From contig JAFAXJ010000291.1 in the NCBI GenBank assembly GCA_019241095.1, forward strand, positions 1 to 10,382: 10,382 nucleotides of DNA, in the 5' to 3' direction. This DNA comes from Verrucomicrobiota bacterium (lineage in GTDB: Bacteria > Verrucomicrobiota > Verrucomicrobiia > Chthoniobacterales > JAFAMB01). The notes under the pieces were generated by a model. It made no database searches. It saw nothing but the letters and a program-made list of their open reading frames with translations, and was not told the DNA's origin. The translations under genes and the position numbers were made by a program. Shown piece after piece: positions 1 through 7,600 of the stretch (position 1 is the stretch's first letter; the number at the start of each line of letters is the position of its first letter).

Positions 1-2
1 AA

Positions 3-141
3 GAAGCGCATATTGAATTGACCATCTACTATGCGGATCGCGAACCAGTTGGTCCATATAGGCTGAGCGTCGGTGCGGCGCACAAAACATTTTCGTTTCA
101 ATAACATCGATGACCCGCAACCGGTTCCGTTCGGGACGAGT
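3..141 (+). pseudogene. Sensory rhodopsin transducer (ASRT-like) family remnant, frameshifted and truncated
   Basis: The first plus-strand frame from position 3 reads without a stop to a TAA at 102-104 and contains IYYADREPVGPYRLSV. Shifting by one base, the frame from 88 continues the same protein with HFRFNNIDDPQPVPFGTS before a TAA at 142-144. The pattern 'xIYYADRxPxGPYR ... xRFNxxDDPxPxPxGT' is the recognisable core of the Anabaena sensory rhodopsin transducer family, small beta-rich proteins that outside rhodopsin-bearing cyanobacteria are thought to bind small molecules, perhaps sugars. The shift lies at an AAAA run (84-87), consistent with a one-base insertion. The C-terminal part of the family is missing: homology stops near 140, where the next remnant begins on the opposite strand. 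The 5' end lies before the window. The family call rests on motif memory only. Confidence 0.6.
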
Positions 142-335
142 TAATCGACGGCAACTTTCAAGCCGCCGCTCGCGGCAATGATCTCGGTCTGGATTGTCGC
201 CCCGCAACGATTGAACCGGAGCCCGGCGGTGCCGTCAGCAACGCGAATATTGTATAGCGTAAGCTGATCCACCCCGTCGGGCAGCAGCGGCCGGTGTAAG
301 TTCAGGCGATTGGCGAAACCATCGGCGTTCAGGCC
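141..335 (-). pseudogene. C-terminal remnant of a glycogen-debranching/amylo-alpha-1,6-glucosidase-like glycoside hydrolase
   Basis: Read on the minus strand, the frame ending in TAA at 143-141 contains NRLNLHRPLLPDGVDQLTL, then YNIRVADGTAGLRFNRCGA, and ends with LKVAVD. This 'RPxLPxxxxxLxxxNxRVxxxxxxLxFxRxG ... gxLxVxV' pattern is typical of the extreme C-terminus of bacterial amylo-alpha-1,6-glucosidase/glycogen-debranching type proteins of the (alpha/alpha)6 class, whose usual length is several hundred residues. Only about 60 residues remain; the catalytic barrel is gone. Upstream of position 335 the sequence changes to short-chain dehydrogenase in a different frame, so this tail has been joined to another gene by deletion. 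It cannot be functional. Family assignment is by pattern only; another (alpha/alpha)6 hydrolase is possible. Confidence 0.5.
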
Positions 336-587
336 GGCGGAACAGGCTGTGCTTTTCTTGGCAGGCGGCTCTTAAGCCAGTCAAACTGCGGGGTGTTCAT
401 CGCAGGCATCTGCACCATCGTGACGCGAACGTTGCTCTTGTCGTGAATAAGTTCGCAGCGCAACGAATCCATGAAGCCTTGAATGGCATGCTTGCTTGCG
501 CAATAAGCCGCTTGTAACCCGTTTGCCAAAGATCGCCTGATTCCGGGGCCGGTCAATCATCAGGCGTACTGCGGCGACATACTCAAT
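329..587 (-). pseudogene. Short-chain dehydrogenase/reductase remnant, deleted at both ends and frameshifted
   Basis: The minus-strand frame ending at TGA 331-329 reads LQAAYCASKHAIQGFMDSL, then CELIHDKSNVRVTMVQMPAM and NTPQFDWLKSRLPRKAQPVPP, which is a classical SDR around and after the active-site YxxxK (YCASK). Just upstream, a second frame that starts immediately after the neighbouring enzyme's TAA (588-590) reads EYVAAVRLMIDRPRNQ, matching the SDR helix before the catalytic strand. The two pieces are out of frame, and the segment that should carry the catalytic Ser ('GSALA...IP') is largely lost, so a deletion lies at about 515-537. The whole N-terminal Rossmann TGxxxGxG part is absent and the C-terminus stops at QPVPP. 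The reading frame from a TTG at 556 is therefore not a real gene start. Family identity is strong; the substrate is unknown. Confidence 0.75.
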
Positions 588-1682
588 TTACGCTGCGTAC
601 TCCTTAGCGTCGGATCGCTTGAACTCCAGGCCGAGGCCATGCCGCGAGCGGTCGGGAGCGAGCCGGCCATTAACTGGCGGCAACGCGCCATCAAAAAACA
701 TTCCCTCGATGCGCGCATGGTCATAAAAGTACTCACCTACCCAGAAAGCCGTCACCGCACACGCGGCAGCAGCATGCAGTGCAGGGGCGCAATGAAAAGA
801 AAAGGGCAGATTGAAAGCTTCGCACAACGTGCCCGCTTGCAAGAAGCCGCTAAGCCCGCCGCAACGTGTGCCGTCGGCCTGAAGTACGTCGACGGCGTTC
901 GCTTCGAGCATTCGACGGAAATAGTATCTGTCATAACCATACTCTCCGGCAGCAATATTCATATCTGCCGGGGCGCGGTCACGCAATAGACGCAAACCGT
1001 CCAGATCGTCTGAGGAAACGGGCTCTTCGAACCAACGCACATCAAGGTCGGCAAATTTTCTCGCCTGCGCGAGCGCCTGCTTGCGCGAGTAAGCACCATT
1101 CGCATCCACGAAAAGATGCACGTCCGGTCCAATCGCCTCTCGCGCCGCGCGCACGCGTCCAAGGTCGGCTGATGGTTCGCTACCTATTTTCATCTTTACC
1201 ATATTGAATCCCTCGGCAGCCCAGCCGCCAAGCTGTTCCTGAAGTTTTTCGACGGAATATGAGGTAAACCCACCGCTGCCGTAAATCTGCGCACTGTCTC
1301 GAACCGCGCCGAGCAAATCGAGCATCGAAATCTCAAGAAGCTTCGCTTTCAAATCCCACAGCGCACTGTCGACAGCCGAGATCGCCATCGAAACAATTCC
1401 GGGCCGGCCAAGATTGCGGATTTTGTGGAGCATAGATGCGTGAGCTCCCGGGATATCCAAAGCATTTCTCCCTTTAATTACGTCAGCGAGCATCGATTCC
1501 ACCAACTTGCCCGTTGCGACATCCGCATACGAGTAGCCCAAACCGGTCTTTCCGCCTGCGCTCACTTCCACAAGCACCAAAGTCGTTTTTTGCCAAGCAA
1601 TCGTGCCGTCGGACTCCGGAGACTCTGTGGGAATCTCGTAGGCAGAAACCTGGATTTTGTCGATCCGTTCCGGGTTGCTCAT
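588..1682 (-). CDS. Mandelate racemase/muconate lactonizing enzyme family protein (enolase superfamily), likely a sugar-acid dehydratase or racemase
   Basis: A 364-residue enolase-superfamily enzyme, the usual length for the mandelate racemase group. These enzymes abstract the proton alpha to a carboxylate using Mg2+, typically to dehydrate or epimerise sugar acids. The N-terminal capping domain covers about residues 1-130 and the TIM barrel about 140-340. Visible catalytic residues are the KxK pair K163/K165, metal ligands D193 (FVDANG), E219 (WFEEP) and E247 (AAGEYG), the Asp-His dyad D270 (VLQAD) and H297 (FSFHCAP), and E317. Five of these fall at the same numbers as in classical mandelate racemase or within two of them, so the active site looks complete. 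The ATG at 1682 is the only sensible in-frame start, but the AGGAG at 1705-1701 is 18 nt away, which is long. Downstream, SDR and hydrolase partners survive only as remnants, so this gene may have outlived its pathway. Exact substrate cannot be read from sequence. Confidence 0.92.
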   Translation of the reverse strand: MSNPERIDKIQVSAYEIPTESPESDGTIAWQKTTLVLVEVSAGGKTGLGYSYADVATGKLVESMLADVIKGRNALDIPGAHASMLHKIRNLGRPGIVSMAISAVDSALWDLKAKLLEISMLDLLGAVRDSAQIYGSGGFTSYSVEKLQEQLGGWAAEGFNMVKMKIGSEPSADLGRVRAAREAIGPDVHLFVDANGAYSRKQALAQARKFADLDVRWFEEPVSSDDLDGLRLLRDRAPADMNIAAGEYGYDRYYFRRMLEANAVDVLQADGTRCGGLSGFLQAGTLCEAFNLPFSFHCAPALHAAAACAVTAFWVGEYFYDHARIEGMFFDGALPPVNGRLAPDRSRHGLGLEFKRSDAKEYAA

Positions 1683-1890
1683 TGCATTGGTATACTTTCG
1701 CTCCTGTTCTGCTTAGTGCGTTTCTGAACGGCTCCCCGGTTCCCATCAGTCTCGGAAGTCTCACCAGTCCTATAAACCGGAATGCATGCGAGCTTCACCT
1801 TGATGATGAACTGCTAACAAATCAAAAACTAGTTGGCTCTTTATAATCATCAAACGTCCACCAGAGGTCTAAAAGGCGAACCCTAAGGCC
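1683..1890. other. Divergent intergenic region between the enolase-superfamily gene and the PRC-barrel gene
   Basis: About 208 bases separate two divergent genes, so promoters for both should lie here. On the plus strand there is a clear TATAAT at 1842-1847 (listed separately). On the minus strand only a weak TTTATA-like box near 1770 is visible, with no convincing -35. No protein-like reading frame, repeat or RNA gene was recognised. Confidence 0.5.
1842..1847 (+). promoter_or_regulatory. Candidate -10 box of the PRC-barrel gene
   Basis: A perfect sigma-70 type TATAAT lies 44 bases before the ATG at 1891. At 16-18 bp upstream only a weak -35 (around ACAAAT, 1818-1824) is present, so the promoter may be weak or need an activator. 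The leader has AAAAGG about 14 nt before the start and a second AAGG only 2 nt before it, so the ribosome binding site is not ideal. Confidence 0.4.
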
Positions 1891-2625
1891 ATGAAAAAAC
1901 CCCTGTTTACTACTGCCTTTCTTTATGCCGCCTCGATCGGCATCTGTAGCGCGGCGGTTTCCGCTCCCAATGAGAATGCGAATCCAACCCCAGGCGCCGC
2001 GCTCGCCACTCCCAACAACAACGCGAATGCAACCCCTGGCGCCGCGCTTGGTGCGACCAATAACAATGCCAATCCAACTCCTAGCGCTTCGCCATCGCCA
2101 GTAACCCCGTACACCGGGTTTTTGCTCGGCTCGAAGATCATCGGTAGTCACATTAACAATCTGCAAAACGACGATATCGGCACGATTGATGATCTGATAG
2201 TTAATCCCGATACCGGGCGCGTCCGGTTTGCCGTATTGAGCGTTGGCGGTTTCCTTGGCGTAGGAAATGATAAGATAATCGTGCCCTGGCAGGCAGTCGG
2301 ATTGCAGAAAAACAGGCCTGGCGAAGCTCCCAGTTATGTGATCGATGTCAGCAAAGATAAACTCCAGAAGGCGCCAAAATTCGATGCCAACAAGCTGACC
2401 GACCTGTTCGCCAAGACTACAGCTCAACCGATTTTCGATTACTTTACCATCACCTACTTCGAGGACGTGCCGGCGCCTGGCCAAGCCCAGGCACAACCGA
2501 TGGGTAAAACTCCCTCGCCAACGCCCGGGCAGGCTGCAACGCCAGCAGTCGGGCTATCTGCCCCGACGCCTGTGACTTCACCGACGCCAGGGGAAGCCGC
2601 CTCGCCATCGCCCACGGCTCAATAG
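1891..2625 (+). CDS. Secreted PRC-barrel domain protein with Pro/Thr/Ser-rich flanks
   Basis: A 244-residue protein. Residues 1-22 form a signal peptide (Lys-Lys, hydrophobic core, small residues around CSAA-VSA), so it should be exported. Residues 26-70 are three 15-residue repeats of the type PN(E/N)NAN(P/A)TPGAALA. Residues about 78-150 are a PRC-barrel domain: SKIIGSHINNLQNDDIGTID, then LIVNPDTGRVRFAVLSVGG and NDKIIVPWQAV. This fold is known from the photosynthetic reaction centre H subunit and RimM and often acts as a small-ligand or protein adaptor. Residues 195-244 are again Pro/Thr/Ser/Ala-rich (TPSPTPGQ, SPTPGE), probably a disordered linker. It is transcribed alone. Exported PRC-barrel proteins of this style are often stress- or envelope-associated, but no specific function can be assigned. 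Domain call is strong; role unknown. Confidence 0.88.
   Translation: MKKPLFTTAFLYAASIGICSAAVSAPNENANPTPGAALATPNNNANATPGAALGATNNNANPTPSASPSPVTPYTGFLLGSKIIGSHINNLQNDDIGTIDDLIVNPDTGRVRFAVLSVGGFLGVGNDKIIVPWQAVGLQKNRPGEAPSYVIDVSKDKLQKAPKFDANKLTDLFAKTTAQPIFDYFTITYFEDVPAPGQAQAQPMGKTPSPTPGQAATPAVGLSAPTPVTSPTPGEAASPSPTAQ
1966..2100 (+). repeat. Three in-frame 45-bp tandem repeats encoding NNANPTPGAALA units
   Basis: Codons 26-40, 41-55 and 56-70 of the PRC-barrel gene encode three 15-residue copies: PNENANPTPGAALAT, PNNNANATPGAALGA and TNNNANPTPSASPSP. The third copy is decayed at its end. The DNA copies have diverged at third positions (AACAACAAC versus AATAACAAT), so the duplications are not very recent and the protein repeat has been kept. 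Confidence 0.85.
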
Positions 2626-2681
2626 CTGACAGTATTGGGAAGGGTAGCCGTTATCCGATAGCTTTGGCGTGATCCTGAGCA

Positions 2682-2707
2682 AACGGGACCGATTAGCCGG
2701 TCCCGTT
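2682..2707 (+). terminator. Hairpin after the PRC-barrel gene, probable terminator
   Basis: A perfect 10-bp inverted repeat, AACGGGACCG and CGGTCCCGTT, encloses the 6-nt loop ATTAGC, 56 nt after the TAG at 2623-2625. The stem is long and GC-rich as in an intrinsic terminator, but it is followed by CGCGGCAAG and not by a T-run. It may therefore stabilise the mRNA 3' end or help termination in some other way. Confidence 0.5.
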
Positions 2708-2801
2708 CGCGGCAAGCTCTCTTCCTGCTCTGCCATAAATCGATAGAACGGCGTATCAACTTTACTGGATCTCGCCGTGGCCGCCCATCAAACAGGCAAC
2801 G

Positions 2802-2990
2802 TTGTCAACCAAAGAACTCCAAACCATCGCCGCGACCCGATTTGTGTTCGGCATTGGTCTTGCATTGCTCTTCAGCCATTGTCTCAGCAGGAGCCAGCGC
2901 CGCTGGGTTGGCTGGACGCTCACGATTCTCGGCGCGATAAGTACGCCTCCGCTCATTTATGACGTCTACGCAAGTCGTGCTCACTGCTGA
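2802..2990 (+). CDS. Possible small membrane protein or remnant of one
   Basis: The frame from a TTG at 2802 encodes 62 residues; the same frame is open back to a TAA at 2736-2738. It contains two apparent hydrophobic segments, FVFGIGLALLFSHCL (about residues 14-28) and WTLTILGAISTPPLIYDVY (38-56), separated by the basic RSQRRWVG. This helix, basic turn, helix arrangement looks like a small two-pass inner-membrane protein, and the hydrophobic composition is hard to explain as chance. There is no ATG and no Shine-Dalgarno sequence before the TTG, so it may instead be the end of a longer gene that has been lost. I do not recognise the family with certainty. Confidence 0.35.
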   Translation: MSTKELQTIAATRFVFGIGLALLFSHCLSRSQRRWVGWTLTILGAISTPPLIYDVYASRAHC

Positions 2991-3092
2991 ATTGCAGGGC
3001 CTGTAACAGTCACCCAGCTTTAAGTAGGCCTCGACTAAATTCATTCTAAAAGGTGTAAGCGGCGCTAAAGCAATGCTCGAATGAAGCAACAT

Positions 3093-3116
3093 CGCCCCGC
3101 AGAGCTCAAAGGGGCG
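3093..3116 (+). terminator. Weak terminator-like hairpin CGCCCC/GGGGCG
   Basis: CGCCCC at 3093-3098 pairs with GGGGCG at 3111-3116 across a 12-nt loop, followed by CTTTGCTGC. The flanks (GAAGCAACAT and CTTTGCTGC) give a further imperfect stem. It lies about 100 nt after the small reading frame and before the promoter of the next gene, where a terminator would be useful, but the stem is short and there is no proper T-run. Confidence 0.3.
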
Positions 3117-3161
3117 CTTTGCTGCTCAGCATCAGCATGCCAGTATACAACCAACGTGTTC

Positions 3162-3189
3162 TTGACTTATAACTGATTATATTTAGGTT
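3162..3189 (+). promoter_or_regulatory. Candidate promoter of the DUF2851 gene
   Basis: TTGACT at 3162-3167 is a near-consensus -35. With a 16-bp spacer the -10 would be TAGGTT (3184-3189), which is weak. The surrounding 40 bases are AT-rich, in contrast to the neighbouring DNA. A transcript from here would begin near 3196. That argues against the TTG at 3202 as the start codon and for one of the downstream ATGs. Confidence 0.35.
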
Positions 3190-3267
3190 ATTTGATCCTG
3201 CTTGCATCATAGTATCCTTAGCACCAAAGCTTTTACTTCTGACACTCCATCGTCACTCAATCTAAAG

Positions 3268-4656
3268 ATGTCCGCACATTGCTTGCCCATTGCCACGGCG
3301 CTTTCGATCTATCAACGAGCTTGCATGGCGGACAGAGCACTCCTCCGGGAAACGGGCAAAGAGCTCACTGAGAAATGGACTGAACTGGAATGGCAAACCC
3401 TGTGGTACTCGGGAGCGTTCGGGACTTTATTTCGATCGACGAGGGGCGCCGCAATCGAAATTGTGCAGCTGGGTTTTTGGAACCGGGAACCCGGTCCTGA
3501 TTTCGTGCATGCCTCTATTCGGGTCGACGGTCAATCGATCCAAAGCGGCGACATAGAATTCGATATGCATGTTGCCGATTGGGAAAGCCATGGTCATTCC
3601 CAAAACAGTGATTTTGATCAGGTCATTTTGCATCTCTTTCTTCACCGTTCAGGTGCTGAGCGGTTCACGCGAACTTCCAGAAATCGTGAAGTGATCCAGG
3701 TGCATCTTCAAAAAGAAGTTGAACTCTTTAATGCCCCTTCAGGAAAGGTTGCTCTTGGGCGATGCGCCAAGCCTCTTCAAGAACTGGATCCATCAACGAC
3801 GGACGTGTTGATTGAGGCTGCGGCCCAGATCCGCATTACTCGCAAGGCGGACCAGTTCCGCCGGGCGGTCTCAGTTCATGGTATGGACGAGGCCCTGTTT
3901 CAAGCCTTCGCGGTCGCTCTTGGTTACAAGCTGAATAAGCTTCCATTTTTGCTGCTGGCTCAGCGCGCTAGACTCCGGTTTCTGCGTGATCAGGGTTTGG
4001 CCGCTGAAGCGATTCTGTTTGGGTTGGCAGGTTTTCTCGGAAAACAGATACCTGGCAGTGAGCCGAACCGTGAATATTTAGCGCAGCTTTGGCAACATTG
4101 GTGGCGTCGCCATCAGGAACTGAATGAACTCGTCATCAGTCCCAAGCAATGGCGATTTGGTATGACTCGTCCCAACAATCACCCGCATCGCAGGCTTGGT
4201 GCATTAGCGGAACTGGTTCGAAGGTGGAAAGAGTTACGCCTGCTGAAACCATCTTTAGTTGACGTTGGAGACTGGCTTAAAGGTATCTCCCATCCTTTTT
4301 GGGATTATCATTTTAGTCTGAACTCCAACAGGACGGAAAAGTCTGTCGTCCTTATCGGTCAAACTCGGATTAACGAGATCCTAGCCAACGTGATTTTTCC
4401 GATGCTAACATTAAATCATAAAAATGACTGGGAAACTTTTAAACAGATTCCCGCGGAACTCGGAAATAGAAACCTAGCACTGGTTTGTCAACGGCTATTC
4501 GGTAGCACAGAGAGAGAGCAGCAGCACACAAAATATCTTTACCAGCAACAGGGACTGTTGCAGATTTTCGAAGATTTTTGCTTAAGTGACCTTACTAACT
4601 GCGAAAACTGTAAATTCCCTTCCATGGCGCAAGAACTGAAGAAAACTTTGCGCTAG
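3268..4656 (+). CDS. DUF2851 family protein
   Basis: The family has no established function. Diagnostic motifs near the N-terminus, numbered from the ATG at 3268, are GFWNREPGPDF (69-79), then SGDIEFDMHVADWESHGH (93-110), then VILHLFLH (119-126). These acidic and His-rich motifs are the conserved core of DUF2851 and resemble a metal or nucleic-acid enzyme centre, which is only a guess. The C-terminus has DFCLSDLTNCENCKFP with C438, C445 and C448, a possible Zn or Fe-S site. Length is 462 residues, slightly above the usual ~430. The frame is open further upstream to a TTG at 3202, but that lies only a few bases after the likely transcription start; an ATG at 3325 is another candidate. None has a good ribosome binding site. 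The gene converges on nrdJ and their stop codons overlap. Confidence 0.85.
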   Translation: MSAHCLPIATALSIYQRACMADRALLRETGKELTEKWTELEWQTLWYSGAFGTLFRSTRGAAIEIVQLGFWNREPGPDFVHASIRVDGQSIQSGDIEFDMHVADWESHGHSQNSDFDQVILHLFLHRSGAERFTRTSRNREVIQVHLQKEVELFNAPSGKVALGRCAKPLQELDPSTTDVLIEAAAQIRITRKADQFRRAVSVHGMDEALFQAFAVALGYKLNKLPFLLLAQRARLRFLRDQGLAAEAILFGLAGFLGKQIPGSEPNREYLAQLWQHWWRRHQELNELVISPKQWRFGMTRPNNHPHRRLGALAELVRRWKELRLLKPSLVDVGDWLKGISHPFWDYHFSLNSNRTEKSVVLIGQTRINEILANVIFPMLTLNHKNDWETFKQIPAELGNRNLALVCQRLFGSTEREQQHTKYLYQQQGLLQIFEDFCLSDLTNCENCKFPSMAQELKKTLR

Positions 4657-7600
4657 CTGCAACCTTGAGAAGTGCCGCATTCAGTGCATATGCCGCATGC
4701 TCCAGCTCGAATCACTTTTGTACTCCCACAATTGGAACAACTAATCCCCATGTACATGCTGCCCAACGCGACGCGCACTCGTTCTGCGTGGGTTGCACCG
4801 TGCCCATTGCCATTCGGAAAACCTTCGGAACTCGAGCGGCTTGTGATTATGTCGATAATTTCTTTCTCAGCAGTACGGGGTAATTCGGCAACCGGTCTGT
4901 TGATCGACTTTTTCTCAATATCCGGAATCTCTCGCATAGGCAGATCCGGCTGCGATCGACTAGGAGCTATTGCTTCCTTATATCCTTTGATAAACTGGCA
5001 TCCTAACCAACGAAACACATAATCCGTAATGCTCGTTGCATTCCTGATATCTGGATTTTTCGTAAATCCGCTCGGTTCAAATCTTTGATAAGCGAACTTC
5101 TTTACCAGACTTTCTAAAGGGACACCATATTGTAAAGCGATTGAGGTCAGAGTAGCGACTGTATCCATCAGTCCTCCGATCGTACTACCTTCTTTCGCCA
5201 TCTGTATAAAAAGCTCTCCAGGTTGTCCGCTTTCGTAAAGCCCCACGGTTATATACCCCTCATGGCCTGCAATTTCGAACTTATGTGTAAGCGACACCCT
5301 GGTGTCGGGCATGCGCCTTCGTAAAGGCTGTGTGGCTTCATGCCGCAAAACATCTAACTCCCTTTCTAGACTAGTTACCCGGGTCCTTAGATTATCATTT
5401 TCTACTTCAATGACATCTTCGGTCCCCATATCCTTTGTCTTACGCGTATTGAGCGGCGCGGAACGCTTCGAGCCGTCACGATAGATTGCTATTGCCTTTA
5501 ATCCCAATCGCCACCCTTCTACATAGGTATCCATGATTTCCTCAACTGTCGCTGCGTTAGGCAAATTGACAGTTTTGGAGATAGCCCCACTTAAGAACGG
5601 CTGGCACGCTGCCATCATTCGAAGATGACCAAGGTAGTGAAGACTACGACGTCCTTTAAACGGCTTAAACGCGCAATCAAAAACGGGTAAATGCTCAGCA
5701 TCCAGCCCGCTTTGGATAACAACGTTTGTATCCGACACAACAACATCTTCGATAGTGTCATGTTCATTGATATGCGCCAATATCGAAACAATCTGTTCTC
5801 CGGAATAGCCAAGCTTCTCAAGAGCGGGCCGAACTGTCTGATTCACTATCTTCAACATTCCGCCGCCAGCCAGCAACTTGTATTTGACTAACGCTATATC
5901 TGGTTCAATGCCGGTAGTATCGCAATCCATCAAAAAGCCGATTGTACCTGTTGGCGCCAGTACCGTGACTTGGGCATTGCGATAACCATATTTTTCTCCG
6001 AAACCAAAAGTTTGTTTCCACACCTGGATGGCCTCTTGTTTCAGGTACTCAAATTCAGCAACAGGTTGAATGTCCTCGCACGATTGCTGATGTAATCGAA
6101 TCACTTCGCGCATCGATTCGATATTGTCTTTATCGACAGTTTTGCTGAAGCCGGTCGCTCTTGCGTCTTTGTAGCCCGGAAAAGGCCCAAGTTCTTGAGC
6201 GATGCGCGCGCTTTGAGCGTAGGCTTCACCCGTCATCACAGAAGTGATTGCGCCAGCTAACGCCCGCGCTTCATCTGAATCATAGCCAAGCCCATAACTC
6301 ATGATGAGGGCGCCTAAATTGGCAAAGCCAAGCCCAAGTGTACGAAAGATGTGGCTGTTTTCAGCAATCTCCTTAGTCGGATAACTAGCGTTATCGACCA
6401 CGATTTCCTGTGCAGTAACAAAAATCTGGACCGCGGCCTTGAAGCGCTGCAAATCGAATGTCCCGTCTGCCTTCTTGAATTTCAGCAAATTCAGGGAAGC
6501 TAGATTGCAGGCCGTATTGTCGAGAAACAGGTATTCCGAACAAGGATTGGTTGCGTTTTGCCGACCAGTGCCTTTACAAGTGTGCCATTTGTGGATTGTC
6601 GAGTCGAATTGCATGCCCGGATCTCCACAGATGTAGGTTCCTTCAGCAATCTTCCGCAAAAGTGAGCGCGCCTGTTTCTTCTCGCAAGGCTCTCCAGATA
6701 ATACTTTTCGCGTCCACCATTCCTTGTCCTCGATAGCAGCCTGCATGAAATCATCACTTGCTCGAATCGAGAGATTTTCATTCTGGTACATAATCGAGCC
6801 ATACGCCTCTCCGTTGTAGCTGCCATCGTATCCTTGCTCAATCAGGGCCCATGCTTTCTTCTCCTCCTTCGCTTTCGCGTCGATAAACTCCTCAATGTCC
6901 GGGTGCCAATCTTTGAGGGTATTCATTTTGGCTGCTCGCCTTGTCTTACCCCCACTTTTCACCACATTTGCAACTTGGTCGTAAACTTTGAGAAAAGACA
7001 AGGGTCCGCTCGGACGGCCGCCCCCACTCAACTTCTCTCGCGTACTCCGTAGCGTTGATAAATCAGTACCGGTTCCACTCCCATATTTAAACAGCATGGC
7101 CTCGCTTGTGGCCAAGCGCATGATATCCTCCATCGTGTCGTCTACGGATTGAATAAAGCAGGCCGAAGCTTGCGGGTACTCGTATTGAGAAGGGGCGCGC
7201 TCGGCTTCGCCTTTCTGGCGATTGAAATAGTAATTTCCCTGGCCGCCACCTTTGCCTACCCCGTACTCATGGTACAGGCCTACATTGAACCATGCAGGAC
7301 TATTGAAAGCGCCATACTGGTTTAGGCATAGCCAACTCAGATCCTGATAAAAAACTTCTGCAGAACTCTTGTCAGCAAAGTAGCCGTCCTTAAGTCCCCA
7401 GCCGGTGATCGTTCGCGTCACTCGATGAACCAATTGCCGCACCGAACTTTCTCTGCCGCCGCGATAAGGATCAGTCCCATTTGCTATATCGCCGTAGAAA
7501 TATTTTGAGACGGCTATTTTGGTTGCCAAGGCTGACCAGGCTTTGGGTACTTCGACATTTTCCTGACGGAAAATCACCTTGCCGCTGTCCTCGGTAATTT

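Noticed and set aside
329..556. 75-residue minus-strand gene starting at a TTG
   Set aside because: It is the middle of an SDR whose homology continues upstream in another frame; the TTG is not a true start.
639..1207. Plus-strand frames inside the enolase-superfamily gene
   Set aside because: Shadows of the real minus-strand gene; rich in Arg/His/Cys/Ser with no domain signature.
2805..3092. 95-residue minus-strand frame
   Set aside because: Antisense to the small membrane-like frame, no domain pattern, composition typical of a shadow frame.
3202..3267. Upstream TTG as the start of the DUF2851 gene
   Set aside because: The extra 22 residues are low-complexity Ser/Thr, outside the family core, and the TTG lies only a few bases after the likely transcription start. 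It cannot be fully excluded because the ATG at 3268 also lacks a clear ribosome binding site.
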